In this document: positions 8,835 through 17,587 of the stretch, one piece after another
Layout of the letters: each line of letters opens with the position of its first letter
Position numbering within the stretch: the first letter of the stretch is position 1
Assembly (NCBI RefSeq): GCF_004011505.1
Contig: NZ_SAUN01000001.1
Location: 4,154,001 to 4,218,000, forward strand
Direction: 5' to 3'
DNA from: Nonomuraea polychroma
Lineage (GTDB): Bacteria > Actinomycetota > Actinomycetes > Streptosporangiales > Streptosporangiaceae
Length of the DNA: 64,000 nt
Notes under the pieces: generated by a model
What the model was told of the DNA's origin: nothing
What the model saw: the letters and a program-made list of their open reading frames with translations, nothing else
The model's database searches: none
Program-made: the position numbers and the translations under genes

Positions 8835-9195
8835 CCAGCGCTCGCGTGGCCCTCGGAAGGCTGTCCTGCCGGACTTCCCGCTCCGTGGACGTGACCCTTC
8901 CCAACCGAAGGACGCCTACGACACGCACATCTCGTGGGAGCTGCGCCGGCTGCTCGTCGCCGAGGCGACGGCGTACCACAGCCCTGAACTAGCCCCGGGC
9001 GATCCGCCGGCGGCGCGGCGGGCGCGGGCAGCGGCACCCAGATCGCGACCAGCAGGACGAACGGCGGCAGTAAGCGCGCAATCCTCATGGCCGCGGCCGT
9101 AGAGCGAAGGTTACACGTGCATGTAGCGGCGTTCATGAGGAGTTCTCGTATCTGCGGTTGTTCCCTTGCCCAGCGATCCTGGAGAAAGAGGACCT
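8835..9195. other. intergenic, possible decayed coding DNA
   Basis: No intact gene is convincing. A plus-strand frame around 8912-8990 reads like protein (AYDTHISWELRRLLVAEAT) but has no good start or family. A minus-strand frame near 9050-9090 resembles a signal peptide (MRIARLLPPFVLLVAIWVP) but runs antisense into the MR/MLE gene with shadow-like composition. The last 30 bases hold the ribosome site of the PHP gene. Confidence 0.4.
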
Positions 9196-10797
9196 GTGAA
9201 CGTGAACAAGGATCGACGAGCGCTCCTCGCCGGAGCGGGCCTGGTGGGCGCGGGCGCGGTGGTTGCCAGCCCGGCAGCGGCCCGGGCTGACTCTCCCAGG
9301 CGCCCTGAGCGCCGGCGCGGCTATCTGTGGCTGGCTGGTGACCACCACCTGCACTCCCAGTACAGCAACGACGCCATGTACCCGGTCGCCGCACAGGCCG
9401 AGCGCGCGGTGGCAGGCGGCCTGGACTGGATCGTCATCACCGACCACGGCAACGTGCCCTTCGCCACCCACAGCGTCAACCCGCTGGTGGCCGACATCCG
9501 CGCGGCCAGGGACCAGCACGGCGACAACCTGCTGATCTTCACTGGGCTGGAGTGGAACATTCCGGCCGGGGAGCACACGACGCTGATGCTCGCCCCCGGC
9601 CGCAACGAAGCCGCCTTCCTGCAGGAGTTCGTCTCCAAGCACGACGCCAGGGTGAACGGCACCAGGGACGGCACACCCGCCAACGAGGAGCTGGCCGTCA
9701 AGGCCATCCAGTTCCTGCGCGAGGCCGTACGGCGCGGCCGGATCGACGACGCGCTGGTGCTCCCCAACCACCCCGCGCGGCTGGGCATCAACTCCCCCGC
9801 CGAGACCCGGGCCTGGCGGGACACCGCACCCGAGATCGTGATCGGCATGGAGGGCGCGCCCGGTCACCAGGCCGCCGGCCTGCCCGCGCCCGGCATGGCC
9901 AGGGGCCGCGGCCTGTACGACTCCAACCCCGGCACTTGGTCCTTCCCTGGCTACCCCGCCGAGGCCTACCGGACCTGGGGCGGCTTCGACTGGATGACCG
10001 CCGCCGTCGGCGGGCTGTGGGACAGCATGCTGGCCGAGGGCCTGCCGTGGTGGATCACCACCACCTCCGACGGTCACCAGGGCTGCGGTGACTGGGTGAA
10101 GAACCCGGTCGACCCGCTCAACCAGACCGGCTACGACTCCATCCCCTACAACGACCGGGGCGACACCTTCAACTCGACCGGCCGCTTCCCCGACCCGGTC
10201 AATGCCGGCCGGCCGATCACCGAGTACAGCTCCCTGCCACCCGGCGTCTACAACAAGACCTGGGTCGGCGCCACCGGCTTCGGCTACCGCCAGGTCATCG
10301 AGGCCATGCGCGCGGGCCGCATGTGGGTCTGCTTCGGCGACCTCATCGCCGGGCTCGACCTGCGGCTGGGCCGCACTCCGATGGGCGGCGCCGAGCGGGT
10401 AAGGCGCGGCGAGAAGGTCAAGGTGACGGTCACCGTCGACCTGGCCGACCGGCCCAACGCCACCGGCCTGGTGCCCCGCGCGGCCCGCGTGGACCTGATA
10501 CTCGGCACGGTCACCGGCCCCGCCGCCGACCGCAGCAGCTTCCGTGCCCCTGACACCCGCGTGGTCAGGTCCTGGGACGTCTCCGGTCGCACCGGCACGG
10601 TCACGCTGGAGCACGAGGTCACCGCCGAGACCTCGTTCTACGTGCGGGTGCGCGGCACCGACGGCAAGCGCAGCGCGCCGGGCAACTTCGGCGCCGACGT
10701 CGACCCGGCCGGGCCCGCCATCGACGTGCCCGGCCAGGCCAACCCGTGGGAAGACCTCTGGTTCTACTCCAACCCGGTCTTCGCCGCGGTGCGGTAA
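9196..10797 (+). CDS. Tat-exported PHP-domain (CehA/McbA-like) metallohydrolase
   Basis: This protein has about 533 residues. The N-terminus (VNVNKDRRALLAGAGLVG, then a hydrophobic stretch ending ARA) is a twin-arginine-type export signal, suggesting a folded metalloprotein moved across the membrane. The mature part opens with the PHP metal motifs DHHLHSQYSND and WIVITDHGNV and has further His in LPNHPAR and TSDGHQG. PHP proteins of this type hydrolyse phosphoesters or related bonds. The GTG at 9196 is chosen because GAGAAAGAGG precedes it. The substrate is unknown. Confidence 0.82.
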   Translation: MNVNKDRRALLAGAGLVGAGAVVASPAAARADSPRRPERRRGYLWLAGDHHLHSQYSNDAMYPVAAQAERAVAGGLDWIVITDHGNVPFATHSVNPLVADIRAARDQHGDNLLIFTGLEWNIPAGEHTTLMLAPGRNEAAFLQEFVSKHDARVNGTRDGTPANEELAVKAIQFLREAVRRGRIDDALVLPNHPARLGINSPAETRAWRDTAPEIVIGMEGAPGHQAAGLPAPGMARGRGLYDSNPGTWSFPGYPAEAYRTWGGFDWMTAAVGGLWDSMLAEGLPWWITTTSDGHQGCGDWVKNPVDPLNQTGYDSIPYNDRGDTFNSTGRFPDPVNAGRPITEYSSLPPGVYNKTWVGATGFGYRQVIEAMRAGRMWVCFGDLIAGLDLRLGRTPMGGAERVRRGEKVKVTVTVDLADRPNATGLVPRAARVDLILGTVTGPAADRSSFRAPDTRVVRSWDVSGRTGTVTLEHEVTAETSFYVRVRGTDGKRSAPGNFGADVDPAGPAIDVPGQANPWEDLWFYSNPVFAAVR

Positions 10798-11175
10798 CGC
10801 AGGTCCCCGCGCGAACCCACGGCGCGGTGGCGGCCGGGCCCTGCCTCGAAGGACGTGCCGTCGGGCAGGGTGACCGTCGCCGAGGTGCCGGGCGGGACGG
10901 TCACGGTGAGCTTTACCGGCCAGCTCAGGCTGGGAGCCGACGTTACGAGGCTACGACCAGGGGAAGAAGGCTCGTCTTGTCATCGAGCGTCCGCAGACGC
11001 GCGGTCCGCGACAGGCGATCATGCTGTCTGCCGCGCCGACGCGACCGCCGACCAGCGGCCGGCTCACCACCGGGCTGACATGCCGCCGGGACGACCGTGC
11101 AGGGGCCTGACGGAGCCGTCGGCAGAGCTGCCCGATCCCGGCCGGACCGCAAGCAAACCGTTAACGGGGGAAGCG
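10798..11175. other. intergenic region before the glycosyltransferase
   Basis: The open frame continues upstream of the glycosyltransferase to 10855 (including VTVAEVPGGTVTVSFTG), but it lacks a ribosome site and the family normally starts at LRIVMIAPPWH. It may be decayed coding DNA. I see no clear terminator or RNA. Confidence 0.4.
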
Positions 11176-12243
11176 TTGCGCATCGTGATGATCGCCCCGC
11201 CCTGGCACGACGTGCCGCCTCAAGGGTATGGCGGAATCGAGTTCATGCTGGCCCAACTCATCACGGGACTGGTGCGGCGAGGGCATGATGTCACGCTCAT
11301 AGGCGCCGGACACACCGCCGTACCGGCACGCTTTCTGCGCACCTTCCCACGGGCGCCGTCGCAGCGGATCGGCGAACCGATGCCCGAGCTACTGCAGGCC
11401 GCGCAGGCGCACCGCATGCTGACCGGCCTGGACGCCGACATCGTGCATGACCATTCGCGGGCAGGCCCGCTGACTGCCGCCGCGCGGACGACGCCGACCC
11501 TGGTCACCTGTCATAGCTGTCCCGTCGGCGAATTCCGTGACTACTACCGGGCGCTCGGCACGTCGGTCTTCCTGGTGGCCATCTCCGAGGCCCAGCGGCT
11601 GCTCGCGCCCGACCTCAACTGGGTCGCCACCGTGTACAACGCGCTCGACGTCGCCACCTTCCCCTACCGAGAGCGAAAGGAGGACTGGGTGCTGTGGCTG
11701 GGCCGGTTCTGCGACTACAAGGGGGCACACCTGGCGATCGACGCCGCCCGTGCCGCCCGGCGTCGCATCGTCCTGGCCGGCAAGCTCGTCGAACCTGTCG
11801 AACACGCCTACTTCGACCAGCACGTCAGGCCCAGGCTCGGCCCCGATGTCTCCTATGTGGGCGAGGCCGGCGCGCAGCGCAAGCGCCGGCTGCTCGCCGC
11901 CGCCCGCTGCCTGCTCTTTCCCATCCAGTGGGAGGAGCCCTTCGGCATGGTCATGATCGAGGCCATGGCCTGTGGTACGCCGGTGGTAGCGCTCGCCAGG
12001 GGCTCGGTGCCCGAGATCGTGGTCCACGGCCGGACCGGCTTCGCCCTCCACAATCCGGAGGAACTGCCTGACGCGATCGACGCGGCCGGCGAGCTCGACC
12101 CGTTGACCTGCCGCCGGCACGTAGAACGCTACTTCGACGTGCACGTCATGGCCGAGGGATACGAGCGCGTGTACCAGCAGCTTGTCCCGAACCCTGCCGC
12201 CAACACGCCACAGCGGAGTACCCACTCCAACCAGCGCCGCTGA
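11176..12243 (+). CDS. GT4-family glycosyltransferase
   Basis: This GT-B fold enzyme has about 355 residues. The N-terminus LRIVMIAPPWHDVPPQGYGG has the glycine-rich loop typical of GT4 enzymes. The C-terminal half has the donor-binding signature EEPFGMVMIEAMACGTPVVA with the E-x7-E pattern, followed by GSVPEIV. It transfers a sugar from a nucleotide donor to an unknown acceptor, probably at the cytoplasmic face of the membrane. I place the start at TTG 11176 after GGGGGAAG; a GTG at 11185 is also possible. A strong terminator follows the gene. Confidence 0.87.
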   Translation: MRIVMIAPPWHDVPPQGYGGIEFMLAQLITGLVRRGHDVTLIGAGHTAVPARFLRTFPRAPSQRIGEPMPELLQAAQAHRMLTGLDADIVHDHSRAGPLTAAARTTPTLVTCHSCPVGEFRDYYRALGTSVFLVAISEAQRLLAPDLNWVATVYNALDVATFPYRERKEDWVLWLGRFCDYKGAHLAIDAARAARRRIVLAGKLVEPVEHAYFDQHVRPRLGPDVSYVGEAGAQRKRRLLAAARCLLFPIQWEEPFGMVMIEAMACGTPVVALARGSVPEIVVHGRTGFALHNPEELPDAIDAAGELDPLTCRRHVERYFDVHVMAEGYERVYQQLVPNPAANTPQRSTHSNQRR

Positions 12244-12301
12244 ACGGTCCGCCGCTGCTGCACGGACCCGGCTGCCGACACCTGACCGTCCCGCACTCAC
12301 C

Positions 12302-12345
12302 GGCCCCGCCCGCCCGGCTCGGGACCGACCCGGGCGGGCGGGGCC
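12302..12345. terminator. bidirectional terminator
   Basis: A perfect 16-base-pair stem (GGCCCCGCCCGCCCGG pairing with its complement, 12-base loop) sits between the convergent glycosyltransferase and the unknown gene on the minus strand. It should end transcription from both sides. Confidence 0.8.
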
Positions 12346-12361
12346 GCGGAAGGCTCGATGA

Positions 12362-12868
12362 TCAGGCCCTGCGTGTCGGCTTGCCTCGTGCATGCGATGT
12401 GCCAGCCTGCGTGGCGCCCTGCTTCTGGGCTCCGGCAGGAGACGGCTGCACCACGGATTCCTGCTTCCTGCGCATCCGAGCGCCGGCCCGCGACGGGGTC
12501 ACGACCGGTTCCTGCCTGCGGCCACGGACGTTGGCGCGGCCGGCCCTGGGCTTTGCCGCCTGGGAGACGTCCTCGAACTCGTGCGCGGCACGGCCGCTGG
12601 CGCTGCTGACGATCTGACGCCCCCGGATGGCAAGGTCGTCGTAGACCTTGGCCGCCCTGGCCACGGCGGTGTCGGCATAGCCGCGGGCCTTGGCGGGCAG
12701 ATCCTGGGTGATCGTCTCGGCCGTCCTGCCCGGCAGCGCGCGGGCGGTGCGCGGAACGTCGCGGGACCCCATCCTGAGCAGCCGGTCGACGGCGTAGCCG
12801 CCGGCACCTGCCGCGGCGCAGAACGGCTTGGACTCGACGATCTTCTTGACTCTGTCGGCGAACTTCAT
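12362..12868 (-). CDS. unknown small basic protein
   Basis: I do not recognise a characterised family. The 168-residue product starts MKFADRVKKIVESKPF, has a short apolar stretch (AAAGAGGYAVDRLL), and ends in a very basic, low-complexity tail rich in Arg, Lys, Gln and Ala with two similar units (EPVVTPSRAGARMRRKQ and ESVVQPSPAGAQKQ). Such tails often bind nucleic acid or the cell envelope, but this is only a guess. The ATG at 12868 follows GAAAGGAG. The next gene upstream on this strand encodes a CBS protein. Confidence 0.7.
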   Translation of the reverse strand: MKFADRVKKIVESKPFCAAAGAGGYAVDRLLRMGSRDVPRTARALPGRTAETITQDLPAKARGYADTAVARAAKVYDDLAIRGRQIVSSASGRAAHEFEDVSQAAKPRAGRANVRGRRQEPVVTPSRAGARMRRKQESVVQPSPAGAQKQGATQAGTSHARGKPTRRA

Positions 12869-12941
12869 GGACCACTCCTTTCTTTCGTCTGGTACGGCAT
12901 GGCCGCTCAAGCGACCAACCGCCGCCGCGCTTGGCGAAGGC

Positions 12942-13307
12942 TCAGCCGTTACAGGCCAGACCTGCGCGTGTCGCCTGCCGCCACGGGCCGCGCACGGGCT
13001 CGCGGACCGACGCGGCTGGCTCGCCGCTGCGAGAATCCGTCATAAGACGGTGAGCCCCCGAGTTTGGTGGAGCCGCGCTGATGGCCGCCGGCGCCGAGTC
13101 GCGCTCCAGATCGATGGCCAGGACTCCCAGCGACAGCACGCCTGCCGGCCCCCCGTGGTCGAGCACCGGCAGCCGGCGCACCGCGTGCAGGCGCATCAGC
13201 TCCACGGCGTACCACTCCCCATCGTCCGGAGAGACCGTGATCAGCGAGGAATCCACGCTCACCATCACGACATCCCTGCTCATCACGTCCCGAACGCGGC
13301 GTGTCAT
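12942..13307 (-). CDS. CBS-domain protein
   Basis: The 121-residue product begins MTRRVRDVMSRDVVMVS and contains RRLPVLDHGGPAGVLSLGVLAIDLERDS, the usual pattern of actinobacterial two-CBS stress proteins that bind adenosyl ligands. The first CBS repeat is atypical: the expected helix is replaced by SPDDGEWYAVELM, and the tail after SAAPPN is unlike family members. The ATG at 13307 follows GAAGGAAAT. Similar genes often accompany universal-stress and DnaK genes, as here. Confidence 0.78.
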   Translation of the reverse strand: MTRRVRDVMSRDVVMVSVDSSLITVSPDDGEWYAVELMRLHAVRRLPVLDHGGPAGVLSLGVLAIDLERDSAPAAISAAPPNSGAHRLMTDSRSGEPAASVREPVRGPWRQATRAGLACNG

Positions 13308-13815
13308 AGCGATTTCCTTCGCCGGCCACAGCACTGGTCAACGAGAGGCCGGCGCAGCGCCCAGCCGATCGGCGTGCGGCGACGCCCTGGATGCCTCCCG
13401 TTCGCCCCTTCCCCGCCCGCAGACACCGACGGCACATCCCCCGTCGATTTTGCGACCTAAAGCAGGTATCCCAACCCTCCAGAACGCTAAGCTGCGCCCA
13501 CGCTCTCCCCCAGACGGTAAAAGACCGTCAGGCGACAACAGCCGCCAGTTGCTGGTCGGCACCGGCACCGATCGCCTCACGGAGCAGCAGCAGGACCAGC
13601 AGGTCGAAGAGCAACTGCGGCAGAACTGGCGGCAGACGGCGCGTATCGGATTCTCGGCCGGCTCGTACCCGCTTGGCGGTGATATCACCCGGTCGCACAG
13701 ATGTGGTGCCGGGTGGGTCTGTGAGGCCCGTGCGAGGAAGCGGTTCGCAACGAGTGACCCCAAGGGTAACGCTCGTACGGTTGGTCCATTCGAAGGAGCA
13801 GGGACCCAACGTAGT
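13308..13815. other. intergenic, no gene recognised
   Basis: This stretch separates the divergent CBS and hemerythrin genes and should hold both promoters. Several overlapping open frames have shadow-like composition. GAAGGAG at 13791-13797 is probably the ribosome site of the hemerythrin gene. Confidence 0.4.
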
Positions 13816-14328
13816 GTCATCGAGGTCCTCACCCACGATCATCGTGAGGTGGAGGACATGTTCGCCCAGCTGACGACCGAGACCGACCCGCAGGCGCGCC
13901 GTCGGATCGCCGACGCCGTCACCATCGAACTGGTGCGGCATTCGGTCGCCGAAGAGATGCACCTGTACCCGGCGGTGCGCCAGTACGTCCCGAATGGCGA
14001 CGCGATCGCCGACAAGGAGCTTTCCGACCACGCCGAAGTGGAGCGGGTTCTCAATGAGCTGGAGAAGACGGACACGGCCGCCGCCGCGGACTTCGACGCG
14101 CTGGTTCGCCGGCTGGTCGCCGACGTGACCTCGCACGTGCAGGACGAGGAGAACAACCTGTTCCCGGCATTGGCCGAACATGCCGCCTCGGAGAACTTGC
14201 TCGAGCTGGGCCAGAAGGTCCAATCCGCCAAAGAAAAGGCTCCTACCCGTCCGCATCCGTCGGCCCCCCCGGCCACCGCTGAACAAGCTGCTGGCTCCCG
14301 GCGCGGGGCTGGCCGACCGCGTCCGTGA
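13816..14328 (+). CDS. hemerythrin (HHE) domain protein, apparently frameshifted at both ends
   Basis: The frame encodes VIEVLTHDHREVEDMFAQL, then the other iron-ligand motifs RHSVAEEMHLYPAV, DHAEVERV and HVQDEENNLFPAL, so it is an HHE di-iron protein that may sense or scavenge oxygen or NO. Family members start a few residues before VIEVL, but no start codon exists there in frame: a GTG at 13814 follows GAAGGAG and is one base out of phase. At the 3' end a run of seven C (14264-14270) shifts the frame; with six C the protein would end LNKLLAPGAGLADRVRDYL and stop at 14356, the normal ending. Either decay or sequence error explains this. Confidence 0.7.
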   Translation, partial: VIEVLTHDHREVEDMFAQLTTETDPQARRRIADAVTIELVRHSVAEEMHLYPAVRQYVPNGDAIADKELSDHAEVERVLNELEKTDTAAAADFDALVRRLVADVTSHVQDEENNLFPALAEHAASENLLELGQKVQSAKEKAPTRPHPSAPPATAEQAAGSRRGAGRPRP

Positions 14329-14356
14329 CTACTTGTCCGGCCGTGGCCGCGGCTAG

Positions 14357-15051
14357 AGCCTGTGCCATTGCGGCGTGAGCCTTGGTGGCTGTCGAACTCG
14401 AACTATTCGGTGGCGCGGCCAGCGTGTCGGGCTGCGCCGGCGGGGACCTCGCTGGGGGCGTGAACCCGTCCGGGGGTTTCCCTGCCCCGCGCTGGATGAT
14501 GGCCATGATCTCGTGTCCGGCCGGTCGGCAAGGACGTGTCTCAGCTCGTCGCCAGCAGGGCAGCGTCGATAGTAGCGAGATGGCGACGAAATGCCGAGGT
14601 TGCGGGGGCGCCGCACACGGGAGCGCGGACGCCCGGCCTCCTGCTCAAGAGCCAGACGCCCGCGCCTGTCGCGGGTTCGGCTCCCCCCTGAATCCGAACC
14701 CGCCCCACTTCCTTCATGTCCGTATTCGTTCGATTGCTAACAGTGATTCGCCGTTGGTGGGACGCCCGGGGCAACACTGCGGCCGTGCCAGCCGCCCAGC
14801 CCCGTCCAGGGGCCCGACCGGCGTCATTCAAGACCGGGGCCGGCGACACCGGCGCGACGATCGTCGTGCATCCCAGACTTGGCGCGCGACGGGGGCCTTG
14901 CCGCCATCAGCTGCTCCGCTTCATCGTGCAGGGCCTCGATAAGGAGGAACTCCAGACGCAAGTCCCACTCCAGACCGCTCAGCGGCCGTGAACACACCGA
15001 TCGCTAGGGCGACCTTCGGGAGAACCGTGCACGCATGATGAGGGGGCGGGT
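14357..15051. other. long intergenic region with probable gene debris
   Basis: No intact gene is supported. On the minus strand near 14870-14995 a frame reads SGLEWDLRLEFLLIEALHDEAEQLM, which has coding-like composition but no family I recognise and no partner segments. A 91-codon plus-strand frame at 14716-14991 lacks a convincing ribosome site. The region adjoins the ArsR/SgcJ wreck and the IS element, so decay is plausible. Confidence 0.4.
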
Positions 15052-15623
15052 TCAGCGTCGGCCGAGGCCGAGGCGGCGGGCGACGCGGCTCATCAGTTGG
15101 GACATCTTGGACGGGAAGGCGTCGGGTACGGGGACGCCGATGGGGCGGACCCGGCCGTTGTGGATGGCGCTGATCTTCCAGCCGGTGGGGGTGCGAACCA
15201 AGACGATGGTCTGCCGGGACAGGCGCCTCTTGGGCAGCTTGCTCCGCCAGGGCATCAGGCCGAGGCGGTGCCGTAGACGATGGCCACGTCCGGGGCGAGG
15301 TAGCGGATCGACTCCAGGTGACCGACCAGGGCCGAGCCGGCCAGTACGCCGCGGAAGAGCAGGTCGTGGTTGTGCTGGTGCTGCTGGCGGCCGCGGGCGA
15401 TGCCGCCATGCGGCGGGCGGTGACGCCCCTCGAAGGCGGACCCGTCGGCGCGGAGTCGCGACCAGGGCTTGGACACCTTGGTGTCGCGGACCTGCCGGCG
15501 CCAGGCGGCCATCGCGGTGCCGCCGCCCCTGGCCTGGAGAAGATGCAGGCTCAGCACCATCTCCCACATCGGGTCGGGGCGTGGGGCGATGCGGACGCGG
15601 CCGAGGTCCTCGGGAGTGAACAC
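15052..15623 (-). pseudogene. chimeric remnant: ArsR-type HTH start fused to SgcJ/EcaC-like (SnoaL fold) end
   Basis: Reading from 15623, the first 50 codons (MFTPEDLGRVRIAPRPDP, MWEMVLSLHLLQ, AMAAWRRQVR) match the N-terminus of actinobacterial ArsR-like regulators. After about 35 unrelated codons the same frame continues as HDLLFRGVLAGSALVGHLES and VAIVYG, the middle of an SgcJ/EcaC-type SnoaL-like protein. That ends at a stop near 15255, and a second frame completes it (SRQTIVLVRTPTGWKISAIH, NGRVRP). So two genes were joined by a deletion and then frameshifted. Recognition is by remembered family patterns. Confidence 0.6.
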
Positions 15624-15659
15624 GAGGACGATCCGCGATCATTAACCCCAGGTATTCAA

Positions 15660-17293
15660 CCGAGGCGGTAGCTGTCCTCTAGAACATGAGAAAAGGTGCC
15701 CCTGAACTGCAAGGATTCGGGTGTCGAAGCCATATCCACTGCAGAAGCAGGTGCACCTTTCTGGTGAGTGAGCGTACCGGGTGGGACCGGCGGTTGTCTG
15801 TTGCCGCCGATGGAAAGGGACTGGTCGGTCACGCGGGCGCGGTGCTGTTGCACAAGATCGCTGACCGGGTGGGGCTGACCGAGGCACTCGGCGGCCTGTG
15901 GCCCGACGGACAGAGTGCAACCTGGCGCGATCGCGCGCACGTGCTGGTCAGCCTGGCCGCAGCGATCGTGTGCGGCGCGCGGAGCCTGCTAGAGGCCGAG
16001 CGACTGCAAGCCCACCAGGCGGCGCTGTTCGGAGTGGCGCCGTCGGACTCCACCACCCGCCGTGCGCTGGCCAGCCTGGACGAGCCGATGCTGGCCCGCA
16101 TCGCCAAGGCCCGGGCAAGGGTACGAGGCCAGGTCTGGCAGCTGCTGCACCTGCGCCCCGGCGGCTTTCCCTGGCTGAAGGTGGCCGGCAAACGGCTGCT
16201 GGGCTGGATCGTCATAGACATCGACGCCACCATCATCACCTCGGTCTCCGACAAGCACGGGGCGGCCGTCACGTTCAAGAAGACCTATGGCTTTCACCCG
16301 CTGGCCTGCTGGTGCGCCAACACCCAAGAATCGCTGGCGATGCTGCTACGTGAGGGCAACGCGGGCAGTAACACCGTCGCCGACCACCTGCGCGTGCTGA
16401 GCGAGGCCCTGGCTCAGATCCCGAACTCCTGCCGGGCCAAGATCCTCGTCCGAGTGGACGGCGCGGGCGCCACCCATGACCTGCTGACCCATCTGGAAGG
16501 GTTGAACACCACCCGCCGCACCGTGCGCTACCTGGTCGGCTGGACCATCACCACACTCGACGAGCAGGCGATCGCCCGCCTGCCCGCCACCGCCTGGGCC
16601 GACTCCCTTGATCAGAACGGCGGCCTCCAGCAGGGCTATCACGTGGCGGAGCTGACCGGCCTGAACCAGCGCAACGGCTGGCCGGAGGGCATGCGGCTGC
16701 TGGTACGCCGGGTCCGCCCCTCGGCCCGCCATCGCAAGAACCTCACCGCATTCGAGACCCGCACCGGCTGGAAGTACTCGATCATCGCCACCAACATCGG
16801 CCGTATGTGGGGCATCGCCGGCTCCCACCATCCGCAGTGGCTGGACGCTCTGGCCCGCGCACACGCGGTGGTCGAAGACCGGGTGCGCGCCGGCAAGGCG
16901 ATGGGCCTGCGCAACCTGCCCAGCCAGGACTGGACCGTCAACCAAGGCTGGATCGTGGCCGCCAACCTCGGCCACGATCTGGACTGCTGGGTACGCCTAC
17001 TCGCTCTACACGATCAAGACGGCCTTGAGCGCGCCGAACCGGACACCATGCGCTACCGGCTCTACCACCTGCCCGCCCGCCTGAGCGCCCACGCCCGGCG
17101 TCGCTACCTGCGGATCGAACGCACCTGGCCCTGGGCCCAGGCGTTCGTCCTGGCCTGGCAGCGCCTCACCGACCTGCCCGCCCTCGCCTGAGGGCCGGAC
17201 CTCGCCGCAACGATCAGGAAGGAGCCCAGCCCCGGGCCCGTGGAACCCGGCGCCCCCGCAGCGACATGCGACGGCCCACCCCAACCGCCTCGG
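15660..17293 (+). mobile_element. IS1380-family insertion sequence (ends tentative)
   Basis: The element carries an intact transposase gene. CCGAGGCGGT at 15660-15669 is repeated inverted at 17284-17293, giving a length of 1634 bases, normal for IS1380 elements. These could be the terminal repeats, but they are short and no flanking target duplication is visible, so the ends are uncertain. A hairpin (AAAGGTGC at 15692-15699 pairing with GCACCTTT at 15753-15760) precedes the transposase start and may limit its translation. The element lies next to a wrecked gene. Confidence 0.6.
15764..17191 (+). CDS. IS1380-family transposase
   Basis: The 475-residue DDE transposase contains the family pattern IVIDIDATIITSVSDK (first catalytic Asp), FKKTYGFHPLACW, LREGNAGSNTVADH and ILVRVDGAGATHD (second Asp). 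The frame is complete with no stops, so the element may still be active. I start at GTG 15764 (VSERTGWDRR) because family members begin just before GWDRR; the longer frame runs through the upstream hairpin. Confidence 0.88.
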   Translation: MSERTGWDRRLSVAADGKGLVGHAGAVLLHKIADRVGLTEALGGLWPDGQSATWRDRAHVLVSLAAAIVCGARSLLEAERLQAHQAALFGVAPSDSTTRRALASLDEPMLARIAKARARVRGQVWQLLHLRPGGFPWLKVAGKRLLGWIVIDIDATIITSVSDKHGAAVTFKKTYGFHPLACWCANTQESLAMLLREGNAGSNTVADHLRVLSEALAQIPNSCRAKILVRVDGAGATHDLLTHLEGLNTTRRTVRYLVGWTITTLDEQAIARLPATAWADSLDQNGGLQQGYHVAELTGLNQRNGWPEGMRLLVRRVRPSARHRKNLTAFETRTGWKYSIIATNIGRMWGIAGSHHPQWLDALARAHAVVEDRVRAGKAMGLRNLPSQDWTVNQGWIVAANLGHDLDCWVRLLALHDQDGLERAEPDTMRYRLYHLPARLSAHARRRYLRIERTWPWAQAFVLAWQRLTDLPALA

Positions 17294-17587
17294 GGACATT
17301 ACGGGCAAACTGCGGAGCCACTCACGCAACACAGCCCGCTGACGAATTGAGGCTAATCGGAGATTAAAAACCTTCTAAAGTGAATGAATCGAGACTTCAG
17401 CCAAAGAGCCGTACATCACCGCAGGTCAGCGGTATAGCCGGTGAAAATTCTTCATTGTTACCAGGGTTGCCGTACCTGGGCCACCACGAAGGGAATTCTT
17501 CCAGCCTCAGAAAGTTGAGAAGAAGTAGGCTCAATTTATGCTGGTCCTGGTTACGTGAAGGAGACCGTGGCTCGGTGAGGTGATCTC
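17294..17587. other. AT-richer promoter region
   Basis: This stretch is clearly less GC-rich than its surroundings (for example GGAGATTAAAAACCTTCTAA near 17361-17380) and probably holds the promoter of the hydrolase gene. A 67-codon frame at 17380-17583 has no family likeness or good ribosome site. Confidence 0.4.

Noticed and set aside
8660-9394. Minus-strand secreted protein frame overlapping the MR/MLE gene
   Set aside because: Its signal-like segment is followed by Arg/Pro-rich shadow sequence antisense to a clear gene.
10855-11175. Fragment VTVAEVPGGTVTVSFTG resembling a DapF-like end
   Set aside because: Too short, no flanking family segments and the motif is low in information.
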